The notes under the pieces: model-generated
Databases searched by the model: none
The model's input: only the letters and a program-made list of their open reading frames with translations
Told to the model about the DNA's origin: nothing
Made by a program: the position numbers and the translations under genes
In this document: piece after piece, positions 1-14,139 of the stretch
Layout of the letters: the number at the start of each line of letters is the position of its first letter
How positions within the stretch are numbered: position 1 is the first letter of the stretch
Source of the DNA: Neodiprion pinetum
Lineage: Eukaryota; Arthropoda; Insecta; Hymenoptera; Diprionidae
NCBI RefSeq assembly: GCF_021155775.2
Contig: NC_060235.2
Span: forward strand, 33,954,607 to 34,018,606
Direction: 5' to 3'
DNA: 64,000 nt

Positions 1-424
1 ACACGCACACACACGTGCACAAGTAATAAGCGAGATTAGGGTACCGAGAAGAGAGAGAACAGAAGCTAAAAGCTGCAGTAGCTATACCGAGAAGCTCCCC
101 TTTATAGGACAGCGGCATTATTGTTTCCCCTCTCGGTCTTCCTTCCGGTTAAACATCCCCCGTAGCATCTTCATCTAATTCTGCAGCGGTGAACGTTTAT
201 TATCACTTAGAAAGTTCTGGCGATAACTCAAGCTTGGTTCGGGAATAATTTCAGCGCCCTTACACGCATTTGCAACCGCATCGATGCAGGGAAAATATTT
301 TATTAATATGTTATAATTAATACTAAGGATGTATGTTAACGTAATGTCAGGCCGAATAAGCAGTCGGAATGATCACCTGATAAAACAAAGGCTTAGACAA
401 ATTGCTTGAGCTAATCGAGTTTAT

Positions 425-640
425 ACAGGTAACTAAAAAAGTCCTCGTGACGCGGAAGATAAAATTTAAAACCTTAATATTTTTGTATGCAAAGACGTTG
501 TTATGTTTACAACTTCAGAGATATGACATTATTCTGTGGTTTTCTACCGCGAAAATTAATTCACATCGATCGTCCGATTCTGATTGACAATAGTTTATTT
601 TATTCGCAAATGAATTATCCATAGATCGTCTGAGTTAGAT
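425..640 (+). repeat. Diverged direct repeat, copy 1
   Basis: The segment resembles 3,570-3,815 in the same orientation. Shared landmarks in order are an AAAAA(A/C)GTCCTC block, TTCTaCTACCG-like sequence, a GATCGTC core, TTATTTTATTCG and a second GATCGTC(T/G)GA. The copies are about 3.2 kb apart and clearly diverged, so this is an old dispersed repeat. I see no transposase or LTR hallmarks. Confidence 0.55.
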
Positions 641-2679
641 TTTGGGTTACGATAATACGTTTATTGGCTAAATCGCAAATTTATGATCTGCATCTGAAAA
701 TTAGCAAGATTTTACACAACGGATTTTTCTTACCAGCCCACAAACTCGAGAAAAAATTGCGGACAGTGACAATTTATACTGTATAATTCATTTATGAATA
801 TAGTAGGTAATTTTTTGGTGAAATAAGTATAAGAATAATGTGATTTATCTGAGGTTATAATCACAGGGTTTTTAGAGTTGAAATTCGATGTTTAAATATT
901 TTGCTCGAGATTGCAGAGACTTTTTTTTATAATCAGATTCAACTTAACAAGGTTTGATCAGGTTAGTTTGATTAAACTTATCAGAACCTTTGCTTGGTCA
1001 CGTTTTTGCTTCGTCACAAATTTCGAGCTGACTACGTACATGCATCTACATCTCATGCATCCTTAAATTTCGCAGGATGCGCTGCCTGCACTTTGTGCCG
1101 CGAAATTACAGTTGACCCAACTATACTTTCCGCAAGTGGCGTTGCCTTGGGTCGCAACGCACATACTTCCAGACGTGCGCCCGAGGAGCAATATGCGGGC
1201 TCTGCAATATACGTACAATATGGCAACTTCAACTCCCCATGGCTGCAGCATCGCGGCGGTGCCCATCTTGAAAATCATTACTCGATCCTCCGCCGGGGTT
1301 GATGAAAAATATCGTGATTTTCACCGCCACTGATACTCGGAGAAAATCCCGTCCCCGCAAGTTTGCAGTGTTGAAAACGCGTGTTATCAAAAATCGCGTC
1401 CAAGCTTACGGTCATTCCGCGGTAAAAATTGGGTTGGTATAACGTAATTAGCTCCGATTCACGCGTCCAAATGCTTGTTCATTGGTTAAAATTTTTCTTT
1501 ACGCGAGTTATGTTGAGTTGATTATCTTTATTTGTGCTCGGTTATTTTAAGCAATGTTCTGTCAAAAAACTGTTACGCGATTTTATAACGATGCATGTTT
1601 AGCAGAATGTTCACAGTGAAGTTGAATTATGACAGGGTTTACGTTGGGAAGTTAAGCATTTATGTATATGTATACAATATCCATATATGCAAGTTTTTAA
1701 AAAATCTTTTTTTTTATAAAATCGTCAGAATAACGATCCTCTTGCAGAAATAAACATGTATTGATCATTAGAAAATTTATCATGAAAGCAGCGACTCGTA
1801 ACTAAGTTTCTTCCAAAAGAGCCTGCATATTTAATCCTCCCTCAATTATACATAAGTCTTATTTCACAATTGACTGGTCAAAATTCGAAAACTCATTATT
1901 GAATCATATATATATGTTCAGTTTTGCCTTAAACATCATGTATAATGCGAGAAGTTATGACTATTTTTTTTGCTCCTCAGCTTTATATTAAAAACAATGC
2001 GAAGATTTACAATAAATTTAACAATCTTCTGGGGAGCTTTTTGACAAGCGAAAAATTAAAGTAACTACTAAAAAGAAGAATCGAATTATAAAAAGTAATC
2101 TTGTACTGGTACGTCAAATTGAAATAATTAAACAGTCGAAATTTATACCGGTGAAAAAAGTCAAATCTTATTTTTTGATGAGCGTGAAAACTGACGAATT
2201 TCCCACATTGCATGTTATGTTTCTTTTCCATGGACTGTGACATGAACAACGCCGACGAGCCAACGTCGTAACGTCGAATTCACGAAGAGGAGTATCTTTG
2301 GAGCTTTAATTTAATTAAAATAAATTATTGGAGCAGTACGCGAAACGCGATGAATAAATGAGTAGCCTGCGCGATAGATAGTTGGAACACAGAAGACTAC
2401 AAGGTTGTACAATGCGCGGATAGACCTACACTGCACGTGTAATCTGGAGGAAATTAACGCCGCGATTCTTTACGGCTATGAGATAAACATTCGTGACATC
2501 CAAATCACCGGTTGTTCTATTTAACGTCCCTAGAATTTAGTGTTTGCGCAATTTGATAGATGAATTTTGAATTTACGACGAGATAAACTCCCTTCGCTAT
2601 TCACTCGCCATACGCGACACGTTGCAGGCACGCTCATACATACATCGCTTCGTTTGTGTGCAATAAAGTTGAGCAGAAT

Positions 2680-2681
<2 letters not shown>

Positions 2682-2710
<29 letters not shown>
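2682..2710. repeat. (GA)n microsatellite
   Basis: Uninterrupted AG/GA dinucleotide run of about 29 bases. Confidence 0.95.
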
Positions 2711-2713
<3 letters not shown>

Positions 2714-3569
2714 TATTAAAATTGAACACAAATAACGTCGGAGGACATCAGCAGCCCGGACGCTATTAAATGTGTCACGATGAAAATAGCAGAATACGGA
2801 AGTGTTTGCGTTTAATAATGCTGTACAGGTCAATACCGTACCGTTCCAGACAAATGAAACAATCCATACACAACACCGGATACAATATACAGTTGATATT
2901 TTATCACTATCATCCTGCACAAACCGGAAACGATCCGAGTATTTCCTTCGACTTCTGACTCAAAACGGTGCTTACAATAGCCGGTTATTGAATTGGCCGT
3001 TTTACCTGGGAAGTTATTGCGATAAGTTGAATGTTCAACAAATCAATCATTTGTCAACTGGGTTTAATCTCGTCTTTGATTCGAACGTTTTTTAATTTCT
3101 GCGGTAATTGAAGCATGAGTTTAACGAATCCAAGCAAGCGGGTCATTACGAACTATTAATGAATCGTAGTTTTGTGTGACAATAATCACATTGACATTAT
3201 CGCTGCGTGTTGTAATTTAGTTCAAGCATTGAAACAAGCCCAAGTTTAATTTCACCATCGATGCTATAATTCTCGGTGTCAGCGGATATTGGCTTTCTAG
3301 ACGGCAAGTTACCCCCTACGCATTATAGGTATGCCACGGATACAAACAGCTGGACATACCAAAACCACGTTCGAATAAACAGGGGTGGATAAATCTTCAC
3401 CCCCGCACCGATAGTTGCGCAACAAAATAAATAGTCACAAGATTCATTATCGTTCCAATTGCAATAATTGTTTTAGATTGAATTAAAGGCTGCGGCACTG
3501 TCTGCGCAAACAAAGGTATACCATAAGGTGCTGTCTCTTGAAGGATGTACCGAAACAATAACATTTAAA

Positions 3570-3815
3570 GGTTTGAAAAAGTGCAATTTAACCTCATCGA
3601 GATAATAATAATTTTAAAAAACGTCCTCTTGGTCCAGAAAGAGATGGTCAAACATCACGTTTCAACTGTAAACTGTACCATGTCGTTGATAACAATGTCA
3701 GAAAAATCAAATTATTCTAGTATTTACTACCGGAAAATCCATGTATAGATCGTCGATGAGCAAGAGCTTATTTTATTCGTAAACGAATGAATTAGAAATC
3801 GTCGGATGTATTTTT
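3570..3815 (+). repeat. Diverged direct repeat, copy 2
   Basis: Second copy of the repeat at 425-640, same strand and same landmark order, followed by a T-rich tract. No coding capacity. It could be two members of an interspersed family or ancient terminal repeats of a decayed element; the 2.9 kb between them contains no recognisable retroelement frame. Confidence 0.55.
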
Positions 3816-4496
3816 TTTATTTTTTTTTAATTTTAGCGTTTGAAAATTTTTTTCGTTTTTCGCGATAGCGGTACAGGATATAGGTATAGCTGTGGCAGAG
3901 TTCGGTGCAACACAGAAATCGAAGCCGGAACTGAGGAGGACGGCGGTCCTTGGTTCGTGAAAGTTTGCAGCACGCGCGTTTGTCGTATCAACAGTTAACT
4001 CCGGGAAATGAATGTGCTTTGCGAAGTTGGGTCCGAGGTCGTGCATTTGACCGCGAACTAATGGCCGCCACCCGCGACGTCGGCGTCGCCTGGGAGCCGC
4101 TAACCAAGGGTGATTGATTAATCAAATAGGGGCTCGGGCCCCGATGCGGAGAGCCACGTGCACAAGACGCGAAGAGCGGGACAACAAAACGGCAAACAAT
4201 ATTTGCCGACCCTGTTCCAAACTTCGGCTTCCAAACTCGGCGCGTCATTAGCTCGGCAAGCTCAGGATTCTGATTGGATTTCATCTCTGCACTCGACGTG
4301 CATATCATTTTCTCCCGATTTCGCCTAGCGTCTCATGTACGTACATACGATCCTTGTCTCTGCAGCTTGGATCCATGTAAACGGGGAGTTGCTCTAGTGT
4401 TATCGTTACTGCCTAGGTGCATTGTACTTTTCGCGTCATTGTCTTCCCGGAGACAATGCGCTGTCCTTCCAGTGTATCTAATGAAACCTACCCCGC

Positions 4497-4516
4497 CTCT
4501 CTCTCTCTCTCTCTCT
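4497..4516. repeat. (CT)n microsatellite
   Basis: Uninterrupted CT run of about 20 bases. Confidence 0.9.
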
Positions 4517-4742
4517 GTTCACCGTTGACCCTACAGCGAACCCTTAATTGACTCATCGAGGTTACGCCCAGCTTCGTCCGGGCGAGGTTCGCTTCATCCG
4601 AAAATTCAGGACAGTCGATCCTTGTCAATTCACCCTGTACGTCCATGGGCCATGGCTGTACTACAGTATTCCGGAATCGACGAGAGTATTAAGCAAGATT
4701 GAACGAACTACGTGCTTCTTCGTTCTTCATGTAATTCATTAA

Positions 4743-5189
4743 CCCTTTAATTGACGCTGACACGCTCGGCGTCCCCCATTTTTTTTACAGATTTTTATTT
4801 AGCAGACTACTCTTTTGGTAACAACTGTCAAATCTTTTGGTTCCACATGGTTTCTGAAATATTTCTGATAACAAGTCTAAAAAATCATTAAATTTATTTA
4901 TTTATTTATTGCAGAAGTAGCACACGTAAAAAAGTGGTCAAAATTAGTACTTTCTTACGAAAAAATCATTTTCTGCTTATCTACCATAAAAATCCGAGTC
5001 TTAATTCTTACAGAAACTTATTACTTACCAAAAATTTGTCTCCTTGTTGTTGTTGTTTGTCCGCCATATTGGGTCCACCATTTTGAATTTTAGAATTTCA
5101 AGATTATATTCGTAATCAGCGACCCCAAAAGCCCACGCATGCAAAGTTTCAAGTAAATCACATCTAAAAAAAATGTATCCACCCAAGGG
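4743..5189. mobile_element. piggyBac-like MITE flanked by TTAA
   Basis: The 447-base element lies between TTAA at 4,739-4,742 and TTAA at 5,190-5,193. Its ends are CCCTTTAATTGACGC on the left and, read inward from the right, CCCTTGGGTGGATAC, so the inverted match is short (CCCTT). TTAA target duplication with CCC-starting ends is characteristic of piggyBac-superfamily elements. The interior is AT-rich with a TTTA repeat and no transposase frame, so it is non-autonomous. The alternative is a chance TTAA pair. Confidence 0.55.
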
Positions 5190-5193
5190 TTAA

Positions 5194-8100
5194 ATGAGAC
5201 GCATGAATTTACCTTCGTGACTTCATAATTTTCGAATCTACGCGACTGTTCCCAGAATTTCTTGCATTATATCTCGACATATTTTGTATCCTCTGAGGGT
5301 TGTTTCACCGGTCTTTGATATTCGCAAATAGCTCGATTGAATACCTATAACTGTTCAACAAGCTTTGTATAAGATTTCTCTCCAAAGGGTGAAGCTGCGA
5401 TTCACGTAAGCTTATGTTTATTACGCGCAGAATATTACAAGCTTTGTGTAACATCGAGTAGTTACTCTTCTTTGTTTTGAAAATAGCTCCATTCACACAG
5501 AAATTGGTAAAATTATATCCAGCATTCCAGTTCAAGGAATGGGTGAAAGTTTATAGCCTTGGCAAGGTCTTGTATTGTTCACCTGAGTCATTCTCGCGGA
5601 TTTACTGTACCTATAATCACGGGGACCATTTGAATTCGGATGAAATTATACAATCATAACGAGACTTTCCCTCGTTGAGGGAACGGAAGACCGGGCGAAT
5701 ATTCCCTTTTGAAACTATTACTTCTTGAAGAAATCTTTTCATCTTATAAGTTCGCGGTGTTGCACCTACGTCACAATTAATCGGTACCATTGTGTATAAA
5801 GTGATGATACGTAATTCTTGATCACATGTTCTCGATTTCCCGGCACGGAATTGGGCTTCAGTGAAAATTTTTGCCGACGGGAAAATTTTCTATTTCATGC
5901 GTCGTGCGGAGTAAAAAGTTTTGGAGCATCTGCGCTGATGCGAGGATAGAATTTTTCTCGCCAAGGTAATTATAGCCGCGATAAAATGACTCAGGCAACG
6001 AGAGATGCAGGATTCTTTATCCGCCCGAGTCTTTTCAGGAGATCCTGAATAGCTGGGGATTAGAGCCACGCTTCGAGAGCTTGCATTATTTAAGTCAGAC
6101 GTTTTAAACCGACTTGAGAGCGCATGAACGTGAGCATTGATTTTCGACGGTTAGAAAAACGGTCAGCTTCGTCAATAAAATACCAGCTGACGGTCCATTT
6201 CTTCGGAAGTTTATGTAGGTGCGAGCGAAACGTAGACTCTATCTATATTCGCTTCCCTTGGTGCATTTATACATATCTGTATACGTATACACGTATACGG
6301 TAGGTTTACGCATTCATCGCGTGTCTTTCGCCCTTTCACCGTTGAATTATACACCGTTATTTATTTAATATTGCACCCGCATGACAATACCTCGTAAATT
6401 GAATTCCCAAAGCGGCGTAGGTATACCGCTGCAGTAGCGGAATAATTTGCGAACGCTTGCAGGAAAAGTCGAATCTATCTCGAGACACGAGACGAGTGCC
6501 CGAGCGGCTGGTTAACTCATTCCTGTCGAACCCACTTGGCGCATTGTTCATCTCAACCGATTAATCGAGTTATCGCACGTGGATTCCAATTAGTCAGATA
6601 GACGTTCGAGTAACCGGTCTTCGAGGTGCGACATCAGCGGTGGCTTCCGCTTTTAAACTAATTACATTTCGGCGAGTCACAAGTCGTAGAAATATTAATA
6701 TGAGTATAATACCTGTCACCCGGGTGTAAGAAGTCGTTCCCACTGATCGGGATAAAATTATTCTCTAGTACCGGAGCTTGCAAACTTTTTGCTCGAATCA
6801 CTGAAACGTGAGAAATCTGGAAATTTCATGTAACAAGACGATTTGAACTTTTCGAAATTCGTCAATTTTGTGGGGAAAAAGAAGAAAAGAAAGTCGAATG
6901 CAACCGTCACCGAAGAATCAGTGTACGGGTGTTTTGTTCTCCGGAGACCAAAATTTACAGTAATGTTGCTACGTGGGATGATGATCTACTTTCTCTTCTG
7001 AGGCTGGTGACAGCTCGATGGATTTTCGTATGACAAACCATCCGCGTTGGCCTGAATGATTCAGTGAAAGCGGTTTCTCTCCTTTTCCATTTCCCAATTC
7101 CCACTACTCGTTTTTCTTTTTCTTTTCTTGGGGACGCAGGGAGACACCGGTGAAAAGTTAATGCGCGAAATCGTGCGTACCGTAGAAACTTTGGATCAGG
7201 ATCGAGTTTACAGAGTCGCGTACTTTGAGTAAAAAAAAAAGGACGAGTATCGGTATTCTCAATTTCTATTTTCTAGATGCGCGCTGTGCATTCCATAGGT
7301 ATTAATAACTGTGTAAAATATGTAACATAGATCCCGTATTTGCGCTGGATACACCTATAACGGAATAAATACACCACCGACCACACAAAGCCGAGTAACC
7401 CCATTTTCATGGGACAAAATCTACAGCTATTTTTGTTCAAATTTAATTGCCACAATATAGCTATAGGTATACGCAGGTATACTGTAGAGTTGTTGGCGTG
7501 TGTATATTGTTCGTGTATGTTTACAGGTGGGTGCGTTATATCTGTAAGCCCACGCGAAACGACGACGCACGATGAACTCGAATTAATCGAGAATGATCCG
7601 ACATACGTTATGCGGGTTCATCAAACGCGTCATCCCCCGTGACTGCTGACTTACTATCTCTCGACTTGTAACGCTAATTGCGTTTGCCGCGCGTTACACC
7701 GATGTATTTAGCGCTCGGCTTCCTCATTGAGAATGCAGATGAGCTGGGCGGAAAAGACTTGCGTGCGTTAGGGTGGGTTGAACGCACACCGTGCATATTG
7801 TGTAAATTTTATAAGCGCGCGGTGGCGAGTTGAAGTAGCTGGGTAGGTACCTATGTACCTTGCATACCGCTGCAGGCTTGTAACTTTGGCCCTGGGGTGG
7901 CTGGAAAGATTTTTTTCTTTCCCGCTTCTTATTATTCTTCTTTTACTTCCGGGTTAAAAAACGTGAAGAGAAATATATAAATATATATATATATACATAT
8001 ATTTGCGCGTGCGGTAGATTGAAAAACTTCCCGGGTAAAACTTGAACCGCGAAATATGATCGTTTGGCAAACTCGTAAGTTTTTAAACGCCGAGTGAACA

Positions 8101-11100
8101 CGAACGTTTTGTTTTTCTTTTTTCTATCCTAGTTCGCCACAAGACCACCCGTGCACGTTGAGAAGTTTCTAATGTATCTATTCGTTGTCAGTGTAAATTC
8201 TTAACAGCTCAATCCTCGAGTCCGATTGAATTAAACGACCGTTTCGGAAAGAAGATGAAAAATTAAAACAGAATTACAAGAGGAATATGAGGAGGATATG
8301 CGATATCTGCCATCGTGGATTGTACGATACTTTATCTCTACTGATATAACAAAGGCGGTATTCGCGTCGCAGCCGTTTATGTAGGCAATTATTATAAAAT
8401 AATTTTCACCGTACAGCGTGCAATCGGATATATAAAATTTCTGCGTCGTCTCGCGGCAAGGTAAAACACGATACCCTGTAACATGTTCAGAGTCCTCGTA
8501 AAATTCATGCGTGAAAGCGCGTGTATTTATTCCCCGGCACTTTGTAACCGAGGTACGAATTGATACTCGACGAGCTCAGCAGGAGTTATTAATGATCCCG
8601 CGGAATGAGAAAAAGTTTACCGGTCCGTGTTTTATAATCATGTCATCGGTTATTTCAACGTGTGCCAGCTCGTATAACGTATAACGAAACTCGTGCTACC
8701 CACGTTCATCTAATTTTGCACGCAGATCTGACAATACAAAGGACAATTTGTGTGGGCTTAGCCGACAGTGAGAATAGAAATTTTGGCGATCACGTCACGT
8801 TGTTCGGGGATAGAGGAAGAAGAAGAGGAGAAGGTGGGGGGGGGGGGGGGAAGATTCTCGTAACGTTTACCTCATCATTTATAACTACATGTATCACAAT
8901 CGACAACGGCCTCGTTCCCATGCCGGATTAACTCCGTGGATTTAACACGCGGGCAAGGAATTTATCCTTACCTTACTTCATCCTTCGTCTCGCAATGGAC
9001 AAAATATCGCATAATAGCTGGTCTGTAACTAAACTAATATATCATTTCTATAATGCTTATTATTCGGTATTATGATTCCCAAGTTTCAGACCATGACGAT
9101 GGGAAAAAGGGGAAAGGGGGCAGGCTTCGAACGCAGGACCGTGTTGTAATTAATGATAGTCCAATCAGCAGCTTCCATATATATATATATGATCATGTAC
9201 GGAATATGTATACGACATATAGGATGCTGCAACCGGTATGATAAATTCAACGGTAAAATTAATCACAATGTGGATTACGAAATAGATTCTGGGCACTGGA
9301 CGGGTTTTGTAATTATTGAAAGCGGGAAGCCGCGACCTGTCTGCAATTATTGTATATAGGCAATACTTGGACGAAATTTCCAACTATCGTATTTGAATTT
9401 TATTCACCTTGCAATGAAGAACGATGCAATTTACCGACTCGTCAATACGATCAGAGGAACGAATCCGTGCAGCGTTGTTTAATTTTGTTAGTAATTTAAT
9501 CCCAAACGGATTCAGGCAGGCATGAACCGTGTTCTTTTTTTTACCTTCTCCGCCTTTCATCTTCCTCGAAGTAATTCGAATAATTAATTAAAAAGATTAA
9601 CTTACGAGACAAAGAGACCAACGTTTCCAAACCGCAGGAAAATGTTTACACTCCCTTTCGAGCTCAGTATTAGTTTTCTTTAATTACATTACAAAAACAA
9701 CAGCTGTGGAAGCAGAAATTAAGGAACAAGGAAAACGCTGAAGCAGGGTGCGAGCTTTTCTGCAAATTCACCTCGGTATGGGGATGGAAATTAAGTGCCG
9801 TTCTTGAGACTCGCCGCACGAAACAAAGGAATTTGATATTCGAGTAACTCAGGGAGGATCAGGTGTCGCAGGTACTAAATCATTCCAAATACCGACATGT
9901 GTCACAGCTGCAGGGAAGTAAAAATTTATAGGAACGCTTGCTAGAAATTTCCGCGGCCAATGCGCGTAGCAAAATTTACGTACATAGTGATGTCGGTATG
10001 ATAATTTTGGTGCAGTTACAGCGTTTACCTTATTTTAACTTTTCGTCGCTGCGAAGGGCGTGAAGAATTACAATGCCACGGCTTTACGCGCGATTCCTAA
10101 GAGACAAAATCTTTTCCAAGTTTTCCCTCAAATCAGAGTTCCGAGAGTCAAAATACCCGGTATAATGCTAATAAGAAAACAACAATTTTCCCCCTTTTCC
10201 TTTTCACTCCTGGAAAACATTATCACACAACTCTTTACACAACATACCTAAGCGTCAAGCTTATACCTAGTTATGATTTTAACACAAATTCGAAAGCTGA
10301 AGCAGCCTTTAAGCCACGCAGCCGTATCACCGAATCAGTAGTAAGAGTCGCGCAATCGGTCTCCGCAGTGGAATAGCGGCAGTAGCGAAAGGCCGTACAG
10401 GTTCGGCAGCACTTCATTGGGCCCGCGGACGAGCCTCGGTGGAAAACGTTCTCTGCAGTGATTCTCTGCAGGGAAAAATCGAGCTATTAAACACGGGAAG
10501 GCTTGTATATGTCTTGAAGCGGGTGCCGTTGTGAGCATCCGGCTTATTTTTTATCGCTGGGACTCGCAGGCAGGCCTCTCTTCTTCTTCTTCTTCTCTCT
10601 CTCTCTCTCTTATTCGTAATTGGAATCGATTCCGCCACACGGATTCCTGTTCTGCACTCCCACCACTTTCGCCGTAAACGGCTTTACTCGAACACCGTGT
10701 AAAGCAATATCTCCTGGTGGAAGGCACCGCTGCCGCGCTGTAAGAGAGAACCGCCACCGCTTCCACAGGGTGCCCCGATGTAATATCATTCTGCAGCGAT
10801 ACATCGCTGTGTTGCAGTGCTGTGTTCGGAAAAACGTTTAACACGGGTGAAAATTTTTACGTTATTCTCATTGTCAGTCAAGCTGAATACTTACGTAAGC
10901 CTATCCCTCCGTGCGGGTGGAAATTGTTCTTTGTGAAATTCAAACTTTGAGTCGTTTAAAAATTTGCGGCAGAACCGCCGAGGGGTGTGCAAAATTTCAA
11001 AGACTACGTAATTAGGGACTGCAATTTTTTTTTCAAATTTCAAACAATTGGGTCAAATTTTCTCGGTTTCTACACGTATAAGAGAATATTCAAGCCACGG

Positions 11101-13100
11101 TTCGAACATGAATGAACATTCACAAACATAGATTAACCAAATGTTACGAACGAATTACGACGCGTATCAGTTGTATATAATGTATATTATACAGTATAAA
11201 GCGCCTTGATGAGGCTTTTACCTCTACCGAACAGCTGCTTAGACGTTACTGATGAGCCAGTCGACGCGTCCCTTCAACACCAAATCAACAGACCCGTTTT
11301 GAGCGTAACAAGCTACAGGTAGTGTCAGAGAATAATTTCTATACATATCTGTATGAATTGTTTCGGTTGAATGAAATAACCTTATTGTAATTGTAAGACT
11401 TATCTGAGTGATGGATAAGTTATTAAAATAATTGAACTACCTGAGGTGAAGCTAAAATATTGCAATGACAGATTTAGGTTGCATTGAGTAGGCTTAAAAT
11501 TAGTAACAAATTTGATGATCCTCTCTATACGTGCGGAATGAGCGCATTAAAGAAGTTTGTAAGCCAAAAATTAATATCTACGTTGCGTCAATTTTACTAC
11601 GACATAATACGTAATTAGCAAAGTATGATCACGTTTTCTAAAGAGATTCAGAAATGGCAAACGCTGGAAATGCAACGCGAAGCTTATGCGTTGGTTAATG
11701 ATTAGCTATAAATCACTGCGAAACTATGAAAAATCTGTCAAATTCCTTCGAATTTGACATACAATTGCTCGTTACATTCTCAAAATATTTTATGACAATA
11801 CTGTTGATTGTGAAACGCATTTGCGAATCGTTCTGGCATTGCTGAATATATAATTTAGCGGAATTGTACCGATACTGATTATGATAAACGAATGGCAATA
11901 TGGAATTGTTGACTCAAGAGTATAAAATCTGTTTCGATGTATTTGTAGAAAATAGTCTTTTAAAGAAAACGAGCCATCGCGTAGAGTAAAATTGAACGAA
12001 TCTAGGTACTAGATTTCCAACAATTTCGAAGCGGTTTGAAACAAAGCAACGATACCCCTACTTTTTTCATAATTCCAGTATTTCCTATTTTTCTATTTTA
12101 AAAGATATCTTGACAGTTTACGAATCAATGAAATTATTATAACGATTTTACGTAGGTATACTCAATGTAAGACTGGTATCTCACGATAAAGTTAAAAAGA
12201 GCGATAAACTTTTCGATCACCAAACTTCTTAAAACGTGCGGCGATCAAAACTTGCAGCACAATCGACGACCCCTGCAGCGACGTTTAACCCCTACTGTCA
12301 CCCTGCGCATGGAACGGAGTATAGCTACCCGGCAATAAGGTCATTCCGGTTCAATTCGCGCCGATTGCTCCACCGTCTACTCTTATATTAGCAACAGAAT
12401 TCGTTTCCGCTTCTCCTTCCGCTTTTCACACTATGAGATCGAGATCCAAGCGGCGAACAATTCGAGTTGATCTCTCAGGGACAACGTCGATCGGATCGAC
12501 GGAGCTTTCGGCTTACACGGAAAATTTAAATTACCTTCAACTCTTTAGCACGCGAATGAACGCGTATTGTTAAAGTTACGCCGGGATGCTGCTCGCGCAG
12601 CATGGGAATCGGTCGTTCAAATACGAACGGATATATTTTAATGAGAAAATTCTTTCCCACCTGCACGCTTTTGTACAAATTGGTATTCCACTTGCTGTAT
12701 ATTCGACGGCACGTAGATTCGCCATCTTCCCAACGATTTCTGCAGCGATTTTGCCTCGATCGGTGCACGCCTGAAGTATAATCTGTAATGCGAGACTGTG
12801 TGTTTTTTATTTATTTTTTTTTTAAATCTATTATCACTTTGTATCAAACATGTTTAATAAACTCGCACACGATTTCATATACGCATATAATATAGCGGCA
12901 TGAAAAATTGTCGGTATATCAGGCGCCAGCAGCGACCCTCTAGCTTTGTCCGATCATTCGATAAGCTGGCTCGCATCGCAGATGAACGATTTCAATTCGA
13001 TCAACAAACGCTGACCACCTCTGATTGCCGGTAATACGACGCGCCGAGATCGGTTTCAAAGAATATCACTCCCAGCGATGTATGTACATTGTACGTTCAT
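5194..13100. other. No gene seen; AT-rich noncoding
   Basis: No splice-bounded or homologous open frame is supported. It contains TA-rich runs near 7,977-8,000 and 9,177-9,190, a 15-base G run at 8,836-8,850 and a mixed TTC/TC tract at about 10,577-10,610. The region 10,320-10,850 has overlapping short frames on both strands and is somewhat GC-richer, but nothing I can name. Confidence 0.5.
8836..8850. repeat. Poly-G tract
   Basis: Fifteen consecutive G residues following purine-rich sequence; unusual in AT-rich DNA and prone to length errors in assembly. Confidence 0.95.
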
Positions 13101-13841
13101 CGGGCATTCTATGAGGCATCGATCATGGTCGGAAGTTGAGCTTTTAGATTTGCTTCAGAATGTTTCACCTATCTGCAAATGGGTATTGATCGAAAAGCAC
13201 AGCCCCATATTTTATTTTTTATATTTTTAAACACAGCTGTTTGAAACGTGATTTAATTCACGATATCCAGAGCATCCACGTGCTGAAATGTGAAAGTATT
13301 CAGAACAATCTGGTAAAATATAACAAAACACTTGAAACTTTGTCAGAAGTGGAGTTTTGCAGTGCACAAAAAGATTTGTAATTTTTAAACATAATTATTA
13401 ATGGTTACAAATGATAAATATTTGATCTCACAATACAGGTACATACATTACTTTGTAATTCCCTGAATGTATTTTTTTCCACCCACATTACTGGAAACTT
13501 TTCTTTTTGATTTAATGTAAGAATTCATTTCAATTGTTGTTTCTTTAAATTCCATAATTTTTCGCAACGACATTTCGTTTGCTGTAATAATCGCTCTATT
13601 TTTGAAAAGAGCTTGAAAACGTTCTCCAAGTTTTACCATTTTTTCCTGAAATAATTCAAATTGCAGAGAATGGGCTCTTCGAAAATATCTTCCAAATTAA
13701 ATCATATTTTAGACAGAAGTGGTTAAAACTTTCGTTTTTAAGTAGGGCTCTGTTTTTCAACCATTACATTCGTGTAAAAAATTCTAAATCAAATCGAAAA
13801 GCTCAACTTTCGACCTTGATAGATAATTCGTGGAATGCCCC
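13101..13841. mobile_element. Foldback (long-TIR) non-autonomous element
   Basis: The ends are CGGGCATTCTATGAG on the left and, reverse-complemented, GGGGCATTCCACGAA on the right. The two arms continue to match for about 165 bases, including GGTCG(G/A)AAGTTGAGCTTTT and ATGATTTAATT-like blocks, with arms at about 13,101-13,265 and 13,685-13,841. Flanking AT on both sides may be a 2-base target duplication. The interior carries one short minus-strand frame (63 codons, basic) that I do not recognise; no transposase is identified. Confidence 0.7.
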
Positions 13842-14092
13842 ATATACCTGCATCTACAGTCGGCAAAAGTTGCACCGGGCAAAGGAAAAACGGATAAACG
13901 AACGGTTGGACTCGCTGATAATTATAATAGGTACGTATCAATGGATGCCAGTCGCAACGAAACTTTTAACCTCGAATGATCGTTCAATTATTATTCTCGA
14001 AAGAGAAGAACCTGGCTATATAATCCGCACTAGGGAAAAGGGAATTGGCAATTCTCTTTCGACTTTGTTGAAAAGTTGCAGATACATATGTG

Positions 14093-14139
<47 letters not shown>

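Larger units (their letters stand above)
1..4738. other. No gene seen; AT-rich noncoding with a diverged direct repeat
   Basis: All open frames are short, lack splice-bounded structure and often overlap on both strands. The stretch contains the direct repeat pair listed separately, a GA repeat at about 2,682-2,710 and a CT repeat at 4,497-4,516. It may be intergenic or intron; I cannot tell which. Confidence 0.5.

Noticed and set aside
8483..8552. Possible first exon: ATG, 23 codons, ending CCGAG before GTACGA in phase 1
   Set aside because: Phase could fit the 26,998 or 49,115 exon, but at this length the pattern is expected by chance and it cannot join the 25,328 candidate.
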